NCBI RefSeq assembly: GCF_947488025.1
Contig: NZ_CANKYS010000012.1
Location: 62,001-126,000, forward strand
DNA from: an uncultured Nocardioides sp.
Lineage (GTDB): Bacteria; Actinomycetota; Actinomycetes; Propionibacteriales; Nocardioidaceae
Direction: 5' to 3'
DNA length: 64,000 bases
Each line of letters starts with the position of its first letter. Within the stretch, counting starts at the first letter, position 1. Below the pieces are notes generated by a model. That model did no database searches, had not been told where the DNA came from, and saw nothing but the letters and a program-made list of their open reading frames with translations. Position numbers and translations under genes: made by a program. This document shows, in pieces, positions 16,458 to 29,737 of this stretch.

Positions 16458-17600
16458 TCATCCGTGCGGGTCAGGGACGAACGGACCGCGCTCGCGGATC
16501 GTGTCGGCGGGCACCGTGTCGCGGGTCCACAGCGAGCCGTCCGCAGCAGCCCGGAGGATCGCCGTGCCGGCGACCTCGGTCTGCTTCGCGATCATCCCGC
16601 TGCTGGCCTGGCCCATGTCACCGCGGGCCTCGTAGAGCACGGAGGCGGAGCCGAGCAAGCCGTAGGCGTTGCGGGCGATGCCCGGGAACGGGGTGCTCGG
16701 GTAGCGCGTGATGTTGGCGTAGCCCTTGCCCTCCAGGGCGTCGAGCATCTCCGAGACCACCCGCTTGGAGTCGGTCACGACGCCGGCGAACTCCTCGCTG
16801 ATGCCCAGGGCCTCGGCCTCCGCCTCGGCGTTGGGCCACATCACCGAGCCGGTGATCATCCGGCCCTCGTCGTCGACGTAGGTCCCCTGGTGGTGGAAGT
16901 CCACGACGAGCCGCGGTTGCCGCTCGTCCCACAGCAGCCGCATCGCGGTGGCCTCGGGCACGGGGTTGTTCGTGTCCGGACCGGGCTGGTAGGGGTGGTC
17001 GTACGCGTTCTCCGAGTAGGAGTGGTAGCGGTTGATGTCGTAGCCGCGACCGGCCTGGTAGAACTCGCAGAAGGCCGGGCAGGAGGTGTCGAAGTTCTGC
17101 CGCCACGGCGTGGTGTTGCCGGCCAGGTCGACCACGTCGGCGTCGAAGCCGTCGACGTTGACGCGCGGCACGATCGTGACGGTGAGCGCGTCCCTGATCG
17201 CCTTCGCCTCAGCCGACCCGCCGGCCAGTCCGCGGACGACGCTGATCATCGCGTTGGAGACGAGGTACTCGTTGCCGTGCTGGTTGGCGACGAACATGAT
17301 GTCGGTGTCGCCGTCGCCGATCGTCACGACGGGGATCTCGCGGCCCGTGTTGGACGGCAGGGGTGCCGGGCTGAGGTCGAAGCTCCCCTTTGCGCTGCCC
17401 TCGATCGACTCGAGGGTGCTCCACAGCTGCTCGTAGCTGCGGATGGCGTTGGTGTTCTCCTCGCCCTGCGGCCACGGGCCGCCCGGGGTGGTGTCGGGGC
17501 CGGCGACCGCCGGTCCCATGGTTCCCGCGGCTGCTGCCAGTGCGACGGCTGCCGCGGCGAGGGCGCACGTCCGGGTGCGCCTGGTGATGGATGGGTGCAT
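16458..17600 (-). CDS. secreted M14 zinc carboxypeptidase
   Basis: A 380-aa exported protein. The start ATG at 17600 has a GGAGG site and gives a Sec signal peptide (RRTRT, then an Ala-rich core ending near GPAVAG). The M14 metal site is visible as H-x-x-E in ANQHGNEYL and the later His in VDFHHQG; GYDINRYHSY lies between them. Members remove C-terminal residues from extracellular peptides, so scavenging is likely. It is downstream of the hut genes on the same strand but separated by ~105 bp including an inverted repeat (AGGGGTG and CACCCCT), so probably independent. Confidence 0.85.
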   Translation of the reverse strand: MHPSITRRTRTCALAAAAVALAAAAGTMGPAVAGPDTTPGGPWPQGEENTNAIRSYEQLWSTLESIEGSAKGSFDLSPAPLPSNTGREIPVVTIGDGDTDIMFVANQHGNEYLVSNAMISVVRGLAGGSAEAKAIRDALTVTIVPRVNVDGFDADVVDLAGNTTPWRQNFDTSCPAFCEFYQAGRGYDINRYHSYSENAYDHPYQPGPDTNNPVPEATAMRLLWDERQPRLVVDFHHQGTYVDDEGRMITGSVMWPNAEAEAEALGISEEFAGVVTDSKRVVSEMLDALEGKGYANITRYPSTPFPGIARNAYGLLGSASVLYEARGDMGQASSGMIAKQTEVAGTAILRAAADGSLWTRDTVPADTIRERGPFVPDPHG

Positions 17601-17705
17601 GAGCCTGTCCTCCCGATAGGTGGTCTCGCGGTCCATCCACCCACCGGCCCGGAGGGGTGTCAACGGCTACCGGCCGGTCACCCCTCTACGGGCGAAGGCC
17701 GGGGC

Positions 17706-19408
<1,703 letters not shown>

Positions 19409-19412
<4 letters not shown>

Positions 19413-20962
19413 TGGAGTTCTCCGATCACGGACTCGGCGGCGGCGAGGACCGCGCCGGACTGGACGAGGCCGACGGCGGCCTCGATCTCGGGCGAGAGGT
19501 GGCGGTCGGGGCCGGGGCCCTCGATGCCGTTGCGACGCAGCAGGTCGACGACCGCTCCCGTCGCGGGCGAGGGGGTGAGGGGGGCGCGGAGGTCGAGGGC
19601 GCGAGCCGCGGTGAGCACCTCGACCGCGACCACCCGTGACAACCCGTCGACGGACCGGCGCAGCTTGCGGGCGGCGTTCCAGCCCATCGAGACGTGGTCC
19701 TCCTGCATCGCGCTCGACGGGATCGAATCGACGGACGCGGGCACCGCGAGCCGCTTCAGCTCGGACACGATCGAGGCCTGGGTGTACTGCGCGATCATGT
19801 GGCCGCTGTCGACCCCCGGGTCGCTGGCGAGGAACGGCGGCAGCCCGTGGCTGCGCGCCCGGTCGAGGAAGCGGTCCGTACGTCGCTCGCTGATCGAGGC
19901 CACGTCGGCCGCGACGATCGCGAGGAAGTCGAGCACGTAGCCGACCGGGGCGCCGTGGAAGTTGCCGTTGGACTCGACGCGGTCGCCCACCACGACCGGG
20001 TTGTCGATCGCGCTGGCGAGCTCACGGCCGGCCACGGTCGCGGCGTGCTCGACGGTGTCGCGGGCGGCGCCGTGCACCTGCGGGGAGCACCGCAGCGAGT
20101 AGGCGTCCTGGACCTTGTTGCACTCCACCGTGTTCTCCGGCCCGGTCCGGTGTGAGGCGACGATCGCCGAGTCGGCCATCAGCGCGGTGAGGTTGGCCGC
20201 CGACAGGGCCTGGCCCGGGTGGGGCCGGATGTCCTGCAGCTCGGCCGCGAAGACCCGGTCGGTGCCGAGCTGCGCCTCGACGCTCATCGCCGCGGCGACG
20301 TCGGCGCTGCGCAGCAGCATCCGCAGGTCGGTGATCGCCATGACGAGCATGCCCAGCATCCCGTCGGTGCCGTTGATGAGGGCGAGCCCTTCCTTGGCGA
20401 CCAGCTCGACCGGCTCGAGCCCGGCAGCCGCGAGGGCGTCGGCCGCCGGCACCAGCGTGCCGTCGGCGTCGCGGACCTCGCCCTCGCCCATCAGGGCCAG
20501 CGCGCAGTGCGACAGCGGGGCGAGGTCGCCCGAGCAGCCGAGCGAGCCGTACTCCCGCACCACCGGCGTGATGCCGTGGGACAGCAGGTCGGCCATCAGC
20601 TGCGCGGTCTCGCGACGTACGCCGGTGCGACCCGTCGCGAGCGTCGAGAGCCGCAGCAGCATCAGCGCGCGCACCACCTCGCGCTCCACCTCGGGACCGG
20701 AGCCGGCGGCGTGCGAGCGGACGAGGGAGCGCTGCAGCTGGGCGCGCATCTCGGTGGGGATGTGCCGGGTGGCGAGGGCGCCGAAACCGGTGCTGACGCC
20801 GTAGGCCGGCGTCTCGGCGGCGGCGAGCGCCTCGACCACACCCCGGGCGTGGTCGATCGCTGCCAGCGCGTCGTCGGTGAGCGTGACGCGGGAGCCCTCG
20901 CGGGCGACGCTGACGAGGTCGTCGAACGAGACGGGGCCGACCCCGACGTGGATGGTCTGCAT
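19409..20962 (-). CDS. hutH: histidine ammonia-lyase
   Basis: A 517-aa aromatic amino acid lyase that converts histidine to urocanate and ammonia in the cytoplasm. The MIO-cofactor tripeptide is in YGSLGCSGDLAPLSH: Cys-Ser-Gly rather than the more widespread Ala-Ser-Gly, a variant I associate with actinobacterial HutH. Further signatures are YGVSTGFGALA, LINGTDGML and QEDHVSMGWNAARK. First gene of the hutHU pair; its ATG at 20962 faces the plus-strand genes, and an IclR-family regulator lies 1.3 kb away. Regulation by that IclR protein is plausible but not shown. Confidence 0.97.
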
Positions 20963-21145
20963 GCCTTCATCAAACGCTCGTGACGAGGTCGTCGCCAGAG
21001 GCGGAAGCGAGGTCCAGTCTCAGATCCGAGACCGGATCACTCACCCGTACGGAGGACACCGGACACGCCCGGCGCATGGCACGGTGGAGGGGCGGGGACA
21101 CACCCGTGGCAAGCCCAGAAGCAAGCCGGAACAAGGAGGCCCTCG

Positions 21146-21577
21146 ATGGACGCGACGACATGGATCATCGTCCTGGTGGTGGTGCTGGTCGTGGCGGCGC
21201 TCGTCGCCTGGCTGGTCACCCAGCAGCGCAAGAAGAAGCAGCAGGAGCACGCCGAGCACCTGCGGGCGGAGGCCCACGAGCACGCGACCGAGATCCCGGA
21301 GACCCAGGTGCGGGCAAAGGAGGCCGAGGCCGAGGCGGAGCGCGCCCGGCTCGAGGCCGAGCGCGCCCAGTCGAAGGCCCGCGAGGCGCAGGTGGCCGCC
21401 ACCCAGCAGCAGGCGGTGCACGAGGACCGGCTGCGGACGGCCGACGAGGTCGACCCCCGCGTCGACACCTCGTCGGACGACTACGCCCCGGGCACGTCCG
21501 CGCACGACCCCGACACCGTGCTCGACGCGGACGACCCGCGCCGCAGCGACGGGACCGAGGGCACGCACCGGGCCTGA
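21146..21577 (+). CDS. single-TMS coiled-coil protein, tandem paralogue 1
   Basis: A 143-aa protein with an N-terminal membrane helix (residues ~5-26, WIIVLVVVLVVAALVAWLV), a basic stop-transfer patch (QQRKKKQQ), an Ala/Glu-rich heptad-like coiled coil (~30-95) and an acidic tail with DEVDPRVDTSSDDYAPG. No known domain. The tail motif recurs in the next gene, showing duplication. Ribosome site AGGAGG is just before the ATG. Likely an inner-membrane protein with a cytoplasmic rod; role unknown. Confidence 0.75.
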   Translation: MDATTWIIVLVVVLVVAALVAWLVTQQRKKKQQEHAEHLRAEAHEHATEIPETQVRAKEAEAEAERARLEAERAQSKAREAQVAATQQQAVHEDRLRTADEVDPRVDTSSDDYAPGTSAHDPDTVLDADDPRRSDGTEGTHRA

Positions 21578-21602
21578 CCGGCACGCCTCACGACGCAACG
21601 CA

Positions 21603-21644
21603 GGACAGGGACGGCCAGTGCTGGAAGACTGGCCGTCCCTGTCC
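21603..21644 (+). terminator. 17-bp hairpin between the tandem paralogues
   Basis: GGACAGGGACGGCCAGT (21603-21619) is fully complementary to 21628-21644 across an 8-nt loop. It lies between the stop of the first paralogue and the ribosome site of the second, so it either terminates the first transcript or attenuates read-through. Confidence 0.85.
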
Positions 21645-21662
21645 CGTGAAAGAGGAAGCCCC

Positions 21663-22241
21663 GTGACCACGCTCATCATCGTCCTCGTCATCATCGCCGT
21701 CGTGCTCGCTGTCGCGGCGTTCCTCGTCCGGAAGAAGAACCGCGAGGCAAACGTCGCGCGAGCCGAGCAGCTCCGCGCCCAGGCCGCGACCCAGGCCCAG
21801 TCCACGATCGCCCCGGCCCAGGAGCGCGCCGCGGCTGCAGAGGCCGAGGCCGAGCAGGCCCGCGCCGCAGCCGCCAAGGCCGAGGCGGAGGCCGAGGAGG
21901 CCCGCGTGGCCGCCCAGCAGATCGAGGCGACCCACGAGGGCCAGGTCCGCGCGGCCGACCGGATCGACCCGCGGGTGGACCACCGGGCCGACGGCTACGC
22001 CCCGCAGGTGCCGGGCACCGCGGACCACACCCCGACCCCGCCGTCGGAGGTCAACGCCGAGCCGACCGCCAGCCAGCCCGCCGAGCAGCCGGCCGCCGGC
22101 AGCACCGAGGACGGCCGGGCGCCGCTGCTGCCGCGCCGCACCCCCGGCGCCAACGAGATGCCCGGCAAGCCGATCGAGCAGACCGACGGCGGCGGTGGGT
22201 GGTTCACCAAGGAGTCCGACAAGGACTCCGACCGCACCTGA
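21663..22241 (+). CDS. single-TMS coiled-coil protein, tandem paralogue 2
   Basis: A 192-aa relative of the preceding gene product: N-terminal membrane helix (residues ~2-21), basic patch RKKNRE, Ala/Glu coiled coil (~30-95), then ADRIDPRVDHRADGYAPQ, matching the tail motif of paralogue 1, and a Pro/Glu-rich linker ending in GGGWFTKESDKDSDRT. Starts at GTG 21663 behind AGAGGAAG. It ends 24 bp before the IclR gene. Function unknown; the coiled coil suggests a scaffold or oligomer. Confidence 0.75.
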   Translation: MTTLIIVLVIIAVVLAVAAFLVRKKNREANVARAEQLRAQAATQAQSTIAPAQERAAAAEAEAEQARAAAAKAEAEAEEARVAAQQIEATHEGQVRAADRIDPRVDHRADGYAPQVPGTADHTPTPPSEVNAEPTASQPAEQPAAGSTEDGRAPLLPRRTPGANEMPGKPIEQTDGGGGWFTKESDKDSDRT

Positions 22242-22265
22242 CCGGGACGTGCCACCATCGGCCCC

Positions 22266-23033
22266 GTGAGCCAGGTCCCCGCAGCGACGCGCACCCTGCG
22301 CGTCCTGCGATTCCTGGCCACGCAGGCCGATCCGGTGCCGCTGGACCGCATCGTGCGCGCGTGCGGCCTGCCGCGCAGCACGGCGTACCACCTGCTCAAC
22401 ACGATGATCGACGAGGGCTTCGTCGTCCACCTGCCCGACGAGCACCGCTACGGCCTCGGGGTCGCCGCGTTCGAGGTGGGCAGCGGCTTCACGCGCCAGG
22501 AGCCGCTGGCCCGCCTGGCCCGTAGACCGCTGGCCGAGCTGGTCGACCGGACCGGCCACGGAGCCCACCTCGCCGTGCTCCACGGTCGCGACGTCCTCTA
22601 CGTCATCGAGGAGCGCGCCCCCGGACGGCCACCGCTCGTCACGGACGTCGGGGTGCGCCTGCCCGCCCACCTGACCGCCTCCGGCCGCGCGATCCTCGCC
22701 GCACTGCCGGCCAGCCAGGTCCGGGCGCTCTACCCCGACCGCGACGCGTTCGTCGACCGGCACGGCAAGGGCCCCTCGTCGTTGAGCGCCCTCCGCACGG
22801 TGCTGTCCACGACGAGGCAGCGCGGCCACGCGAGCGAGGACGGCGAGGTGACACCGGGGCTGCAGAGCGTGGCCGCCGCGGTGCTCGACCACAACGCGCA
22901 CCCGGTGGCAGGCGTGGCGGTGACCTTCCCCAGCGACACCGGGGCGGACGTCGAGGCGATCGCCGCGGCGGTGAGGCAGACCGCCGCCCGGCTGACCCGG
23001 CGGGTCAGCGGGCGGGCAGCAGCCGCGCGTTGA
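22266..23033 (+). CDS. IclR-family transcriptional regulator
   Basis: A 255-aa regulator. Residues ~1-65 form the winged-helix domain (LRVLRFLATQADPVPLDRI, then CGLPRSTAYHLLNTM as recognition region) and ~75-250 the IclR effector domain (HLAVLHGRDVLYVIEE, LTASGRAILAALPA, VAVTFPSDTGADVEAIA). IclR proteins respond to small carboxylates or aromatics and often control a neighbouring catabolic operon; hutHU, 1.3 kb upstream on the opposite strand, is the obvious candidate. Start GTG at 22266. Its 3' end overlaps the convergent sortase gene by 29 bp. Confidence 0.9.
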   Translation: MSQVPAATRTLRVLRFLATQADPVPLDRIVRACGLPRSTAYHLLNTMIDEGFVVHLPDEHRYGLGVAAFEVGSGFTRQEPLARLARRPLAELVDRTGHGAHLAVLHGRDVLYVIEERAPGRPPLVTDVGVRLPAHLTASGRAILAALPASQVRALYPDRDAFVDRHGKGPSSLSALRTVLSTTRQRGHASEDGEVTPGLQSVAAAVLDHNAHPVAGVAVTFPSDTGADVEAIAAAVRQTAARLTRRVSGRAAAAR

Positions 23034-23547
23034 CGACGATCCGGGTGCGGTAGACGCCGGTCAGGTCGTTGCGGTCGCCACACGTGATCAGGACCAACCG
23101 CGGCCTGCCCCGGTCGCTGAACAGCGCGGCCACCCCCGTACGCGTCATCCCGGTGACGCGGCGCACCCGGGTGACCGCGAAGCGGTGGCGACCCACCACG
23201 ACGACGTTGCCGGGACGCAGCCGTCCGAGGTCGTCGAAGACGCCTGGCCCCTTGGACCAGGTGTGGCCGGCGAGGACGGCGCTGCCCGGCTGCCCGGGCA
23301 GCACGCCCGAGCGCCAGCGGTAGACGTCGCGGACGCTCCGCCCGATCGCGAGGTGGCCGGCCCGGGTGACGCCCACCGGGATGATCCCGGCGTCCACCCC
23401 GATCGCCGGGATGGCCAGGCGGCCGGTCGGCGCGGCCCGCGCGATCGTGTCGGGTGACGCCACGACCGGGTACGCACCCGCGGGCGCGCCCGCGAGCACA
23501 GCCGACGCCACCAGCGCGACCACCAGCACCCTGCGCATGCCCCACAT
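23005..23547 (-). CDS. class F sortase
   Basis: A 180-aa secreted or membrane-anchored transpeptidase-like protein. A signal/anchor sequence spans ~5-27 (RRVLVVALVASAVLAGAPAG). The sortase triad is visible as His95 in LAGHTWS, Cys156 in LITCGD and an Arg in YRTRIV (167 or 169). Class F sortases are actinobacterial; many have no clear cell-wall anchoring partner, and none with an LPxTG tail is seen here. Two starts are possible (ATG 23547 or 23538). Confidence 0.88.
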   Translation of the reverse strand: MWGMRRVLVVALVASAVLAGAPAGAYPVVASPDTIARAAPTGRLAIPAIGVDAGIIPVGVTRAGHLAIGRSVRDVYRWRSGVLPGQPGSAVLAGHTWSKGPGVFDDLGRLRPGNVVVVGRHRFAVTRVRRVTGMTRTGVAALFSDRGRPRLVLITCGDRNDLTGVYRTRIVVNARLLPAR

Positions 23548-23918
23548 CGCGAAACCCTCCTCGGACCCATCGGACGAACCCCCTCGTCCGGCGATCGGAG
23601 GCTACGCCCGCGCGGGCGCCCTCGTGTCGATCTTCGACCAACGTGGGGGGATCCTTCGACGAGCAGCCAGGAGAAGGGGCCGTGGCGTCAACGCTGCTGC
23701 ATGCGCCGGCCGGCGCTCAGCAGCTCGCGGGTATCCCACACGTTGCCCGCCCGCGAGATCGGGGTCGAGAACATCGCGATCGGGAACTGATCGCCCGCAC
23801 CTCGGAACTTCAAGTTACCTGCGGGTAGGATCCATCTCACGCCGCAGAGCCCTGCCGTCGGCGTGTTCGGCGGACCTAGGCTGCGGCTCTGTACGCCCCT
23901 ACCGAGGAGCAGCCCTTC
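23548..23918. promoter_or_regulatory. 370-bp divergent region between sortase and etfD
   Basis: No convincing gene. It must hold the etfD promoter. A short dyad, TACC-TGCG-GGTA at 23816-23827, lies about 90 bp upstream of the etfD start and could be a TetR-type half-operator pair, but it is weak. GAGGAG at 23904-23909 is the etfD ribosome site. Confidence 0.35.
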
Positions 23919-27590
<3,672 letters not shown>

Positions 27591-27614
27591 CCCGGCCTCA
27601 GCGTCATACGAACC

Positions 27615-27630
27615 CGCACCCATCGGTGCG
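27615..27630 (+). repeat. 16-bp target-site duplication, left copy
   Basis: CGCACCCATCGGTGCG at 27615-27630 is repeated exactly at 28947-28962, bracketing the IS. It is the apex of the terminator hairpin. Confidence 0.9.
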
Positions 27631-28946
27631 TGTGATGTCTCAGGACATCGGTGACACATATGTCTCAGGACATCGGTGACACTACGCGGTGCGGGCGTGG
27701 CGTCTTTGGTAGCCGCGTGTGCCGCTGAGGGTGACCTCGGCGAGGAGCTCGTTGCCTCGTAGGACGACGACGTGGCGGTGTTGTCGGATCACGGTGACGT
27801 GCTCGCCGCTGTGGCGCCGGCCGACGCTGAAGAGGTGGCCGTCGATGCCGATGCAGCCGCTCGAGCTGACCTTGGCGGTGAGGATCTTGACCGGCCACGG
27901 GGTGGGGCCATCTCCCGGGCCGTCCTTGGGGCCGAGGGCGTAGCGCTCGGCTGGGGTAAGGCCGTTGAGGTGGGTCTTGCGGCGACGATGGTTGTAGTGC
28001 TCGCGGTAGCGGTCGAGCAGCGTCTGGAGCTCCTCCAACGAGCTGGCAGGGGGTCGTTTTCGCAGCCACTTGAGCACCGTGGCGTGGGCCCGTTCGTTCT
28101 TCCCGCAGGTCTGGGGGTGGGCGATCGAGCTGGTGCACGGCGCGACCCCCAGGGCGCGGAGATTCTCCTCCAGCGCAGCGATCCAGCCTCGGCGTGCGCC
28201 GGAGAATGCTGTGCCGTTGTCGGTGAGGAACCGGGCCGGCAGCGCGTAGCGGGAGCTGGCCCACAGCACCGCGGTCCAGACATCGGCGGCGTTCTCGCTC
28301 ACCGCAGCCCGCAATGCGAGGTCGAAACGGGAGCAGTCATCGATGATCTGCAAGACACACACCACCCGCCCGTCGTGCAGGGTGTAGTCGAAGCCATCCA
28401 TCTGCCACAGGTGGTTGGGCTGGACGGCCTCGAAGCGGTGCCGCGAGGAACGAGGTCGACGCTGCGGGACGCGCACCACCTGGCCCCGACGATCCAGGAC
28501 CCGGTTAATCGTGGCCCGGCTCGGCACCGGCTCACCGGCCGGCCACCGCTCGAGATGCTCGCCGATCCAGAACGCGATCTGCTCCGCCCCGGCATCCCAG
28601 CCCTCACCATCGAGGTCCTTGCGAGCCTCCACGACCACGTCCTCGACCGCCGCGCTGACCCTCGTCGGCGACGTCAACGGGCGTCGTGAACGCGGGTAGA
28701 ACCCCTCGACGCCCTCATCGCTGAACCGCTTGCGGTACTTGTAGAACGTCTTGGTCGACACACCGATCCGGGCGCACTCCGCCCTCACGTCGAACCGCTC
28801 ACCACCGACAGCCCTGGCCACCAACGCAGCCACCTCTGGTCCCACCGGAACCCCATCTCTGGCCATCGCCCAGCATGGACGAGAACCGATCAGGTGTTAC
28901 CGATGTCCTGAGACATATCCCGTTACCGATGTCCTGAGACTCGACA
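27631..28946 (-). mobile_element. IS481-family insertion sequence, 1316 bp
   Basis: The ends are TGTGATGTCTCAGGACATCG on the left and its near inverse on the right, ending GAGACTCGACA, so the element has the usual TGT...ACA termini. Each end holds two direct copies of TGTCTCAGGACATCGGTRAC about 25 bp apart (27636-27655 and 27661-27680; 28896-28915 and 28922-28940), likely transposase-binding sites. One intact transposase gene fills the interior on the minus strand. Flanked by a perfect 16-bp target duplication. It looks complete and recent. Confidence 0.93.
27682..28866 (-). CDS. IS481-family DDE transposase
   Basis: A 394-aa transposase that catalyses cut-and-paste or copy-type movement of the surrounding element. 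The N-terminal part is a helix-turn-helix region (ECARIGVSTKTFYKYRKRF, ~30-50). The integrase-core acidic triad is visible: Asp in WQMDGFDY, Asp in FLTDNGTAF and Glu in GKNERAH. The C-terminal region HYNHRRRKTHLNGLTPAERY is the typical IS481 ending, followed by an extra ~80-residue beta-rich segment. The reading frame is uninterrupted, so the element may still be active. The start at 28866 is close to the right terminal repeat. Confidence 0.95.
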   Translation of the reverse strand: MARDGVPVGPEVAALVARAVGGERFDVRAECARIGVSTKTFYKYRKRFSDEGVEGFYPRSRRPLTSPTRVSAAVEDVVVEARKDLDGEGWDAGAEQIAFWIGEHLERWPAGEPVPSRATINRVLDRRGQVVRVPQRRPRSSRHRFEAVQPNHLWQMDGFDYTLHDGRVVCVLQIIDDCSRFDLALRAAVSENAADVWTAVLWASSRYALPARFLTDNGTAFSGARRGWIAALEENLRALGVAPCTSSIAHPQTCGKNERAHATVLKWLRKRPPASSLEELQTLLDRYREHYNHRRRKTHLNGLTPAERYALGPKDGPGDGPTPWPVKILTAKVSSSGCIGIDGHLFSVGRRHSGEHVTVIRQHRHVVVLRGNELLAEVTLSGTRGYQRRHARTA

Positions 28947-28962
28947 CGCACCCATCGGTGCG
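28947..28962 (+). repeat. 16-bp target-site duplication, right copy
   Basis: Identical to 27615-27630. Sixteen bp is at the long end of what I recall for IS481 duplications. Confidence 0.9.
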
Positions 28963-29011
28963 GGTTCGTATGACGTCCGGGCGGTTCGCCCGTCACGACT
29001 GACGTCACGAC

Positions 29012-29061
29012 GATGTCAGTTGACATCACCAAGGCGTTGACATGACATCACCGTGATGTCA
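29012..29061 (+). promoter_or_regulatory. promoter with two TGACATC operators upstream of RHH gene
   Basis: Two dyads share the same half-site: GATGTCA-GT-TGACATC at 29012-29027 and TGACATCA-CCG-TGATGTCA at 29043-29061. A -35-like TTGACA (29020-29025) is 17 bp from a -10-like TGACAT (29043-29048), so the second dyad covers the -10. The next gene encodes a ribbon-helix-helix-type protein; tandem short palindromes over a promoter are the usual sign of autorepression by such proteins. Confidence 0.7.
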
Positions 29062-29072
29062 GAGTGGTGCGC

Positions 29073-29621
29073 ATGGACATCACCCCGTACGTCGACAGCC
29101 TGCGCCGCGACCTGGTCGCCGCGTCCGAGGCGGGGGGCGAGGAGCTGAAGCAGGCCGCCGAGCGCCTGGCGTACGCCCTGGACCCGAGCGCCCGGCTCGC
29201 GCTCATGGAGGCCATCTCCCACGCCGCGGCCGAGATCACCGCCGAGCTGCCCGACGGCAGCGTGGACGTGCGGCTCGTGGGCCGCGAGCTCGACTTCGTC
29301 GTCGAGGTCGCCCCGCCGACGGCCCTGCCCACGCCTCCCCCGCCGCCCGCTCCCCCGGCGCCCCCGGAGGAGGAGGCCGGCGACCTGGCCCGCATCACGC
29401 TCCGGATCCCGGAGGCGGTCAAGGCCAAGGCCGAGGAGAAGGCCGCCGCCGCCGGGCAGAGCCTCAACACCTGGATGGTCAACGTCGTGCGCAGCGCGAC
29501 CAGCGAGCATGCCATCAACGTCGACATCGACCTCAGCAGCGTCCCCTTCGTGGGCTACGACCCGTTCGCAGGCAACCGCAAGCAGGGCCAGGGCAACCGC
29601 CGGATGACCGGCTGGCTCTGA
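29073..29621 (+). CDS. HicB-like RHH protein, probable autoregulator
   Basis: A 182-aa protein. Residues ~1-75 are helical and acidic, ~85-105 is a Pro-rich linker (PTPPPPPAPPAPPEEE) and ~108-145 forms a ribbon-helix-helix unit (LARITLRIPEAVKAKAEEKA then GQSLNTWMVNVVRSA) like HicB/Arc antitoxins. No HicA toxin gene is adjacent, so a plain transcription factor is more likely than a toxin-antitoxin pair. The ATG at 29073 is preferred to an in-frame GTG at 29064. Two palindromic operators lie just upstream. It precedes a DUF4097 gene, an arrangement I recall as common in actinobacteria. Confidence 0.75.
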   Translation: MDITPYVDSLRRDLVAASEAGGEELKQAAERLAYALDPSARLALMEAISHAAAEITAELPDGSVDVRLVGRELDFVVEVAPPTALPTPPPPPAPPAPPEEEAGDLARITLRIPEAVKAKAEEKAAAAGQSLNTWMVNVVRSATSEHAINVDIDLSSVPFVGYDPFAGNRKQGQGNRRMTGWL

Positions 29622-29650
29622 CCACCTGACCACCTGACCACCTGACCACC
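29619..29650 (+). repeat. four tandem copies of an 8-bp unit
   Basis: TGACCACC is repeated four times without a break, the first TGA being the stop codon of the RHH gene. The repeats lie outside coding sequence, so copy-number change would not alter either neighbour's frame. Confidence 0.9.
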
Positions 29651-29737
29651 TGATCCCGGGGCCCGAGCCCCGCCACCTCATCGCCCACCGGACCGGCACC
29701 GCCGGCCCGTCGGACGAGCACACCCTCAGGAGACCCG

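Larger units (their letters stand above)
27602..28975. terminator. bidirectional terminator hairpin split by an IS element
   Basis: Removing the IS and one copy of its target duplication restores a perfect 19-bp stem with a CATC loop: arm CGTCATACGAACCCGCACC at 27602-27620, loop 27621-27624, and the closing arm made of 27625-27630 plus 28963-28975. It starts 12 bp after the etfD stop. Each side now keeps only the 6-bp apex hairpin (CGCACC-CATC-GGTGCG). Confidence 0.85.

Noticed and set aside
27602..28975. IS element with ~80-bp terminal inverted repeats
   Set aside because: The outer parts of the apparent repeats are explained better as two halves of a pre-existing hairpin with a 16-bp duplication, leaving standard TGT...ACA ends.
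29073..29621. Type II toxin-antitoxin system
   Set aside because: Only the RHH protein is present; neither the DUF4097 protein nor the 32-aa peptide resembles a HicA or other known toxin.
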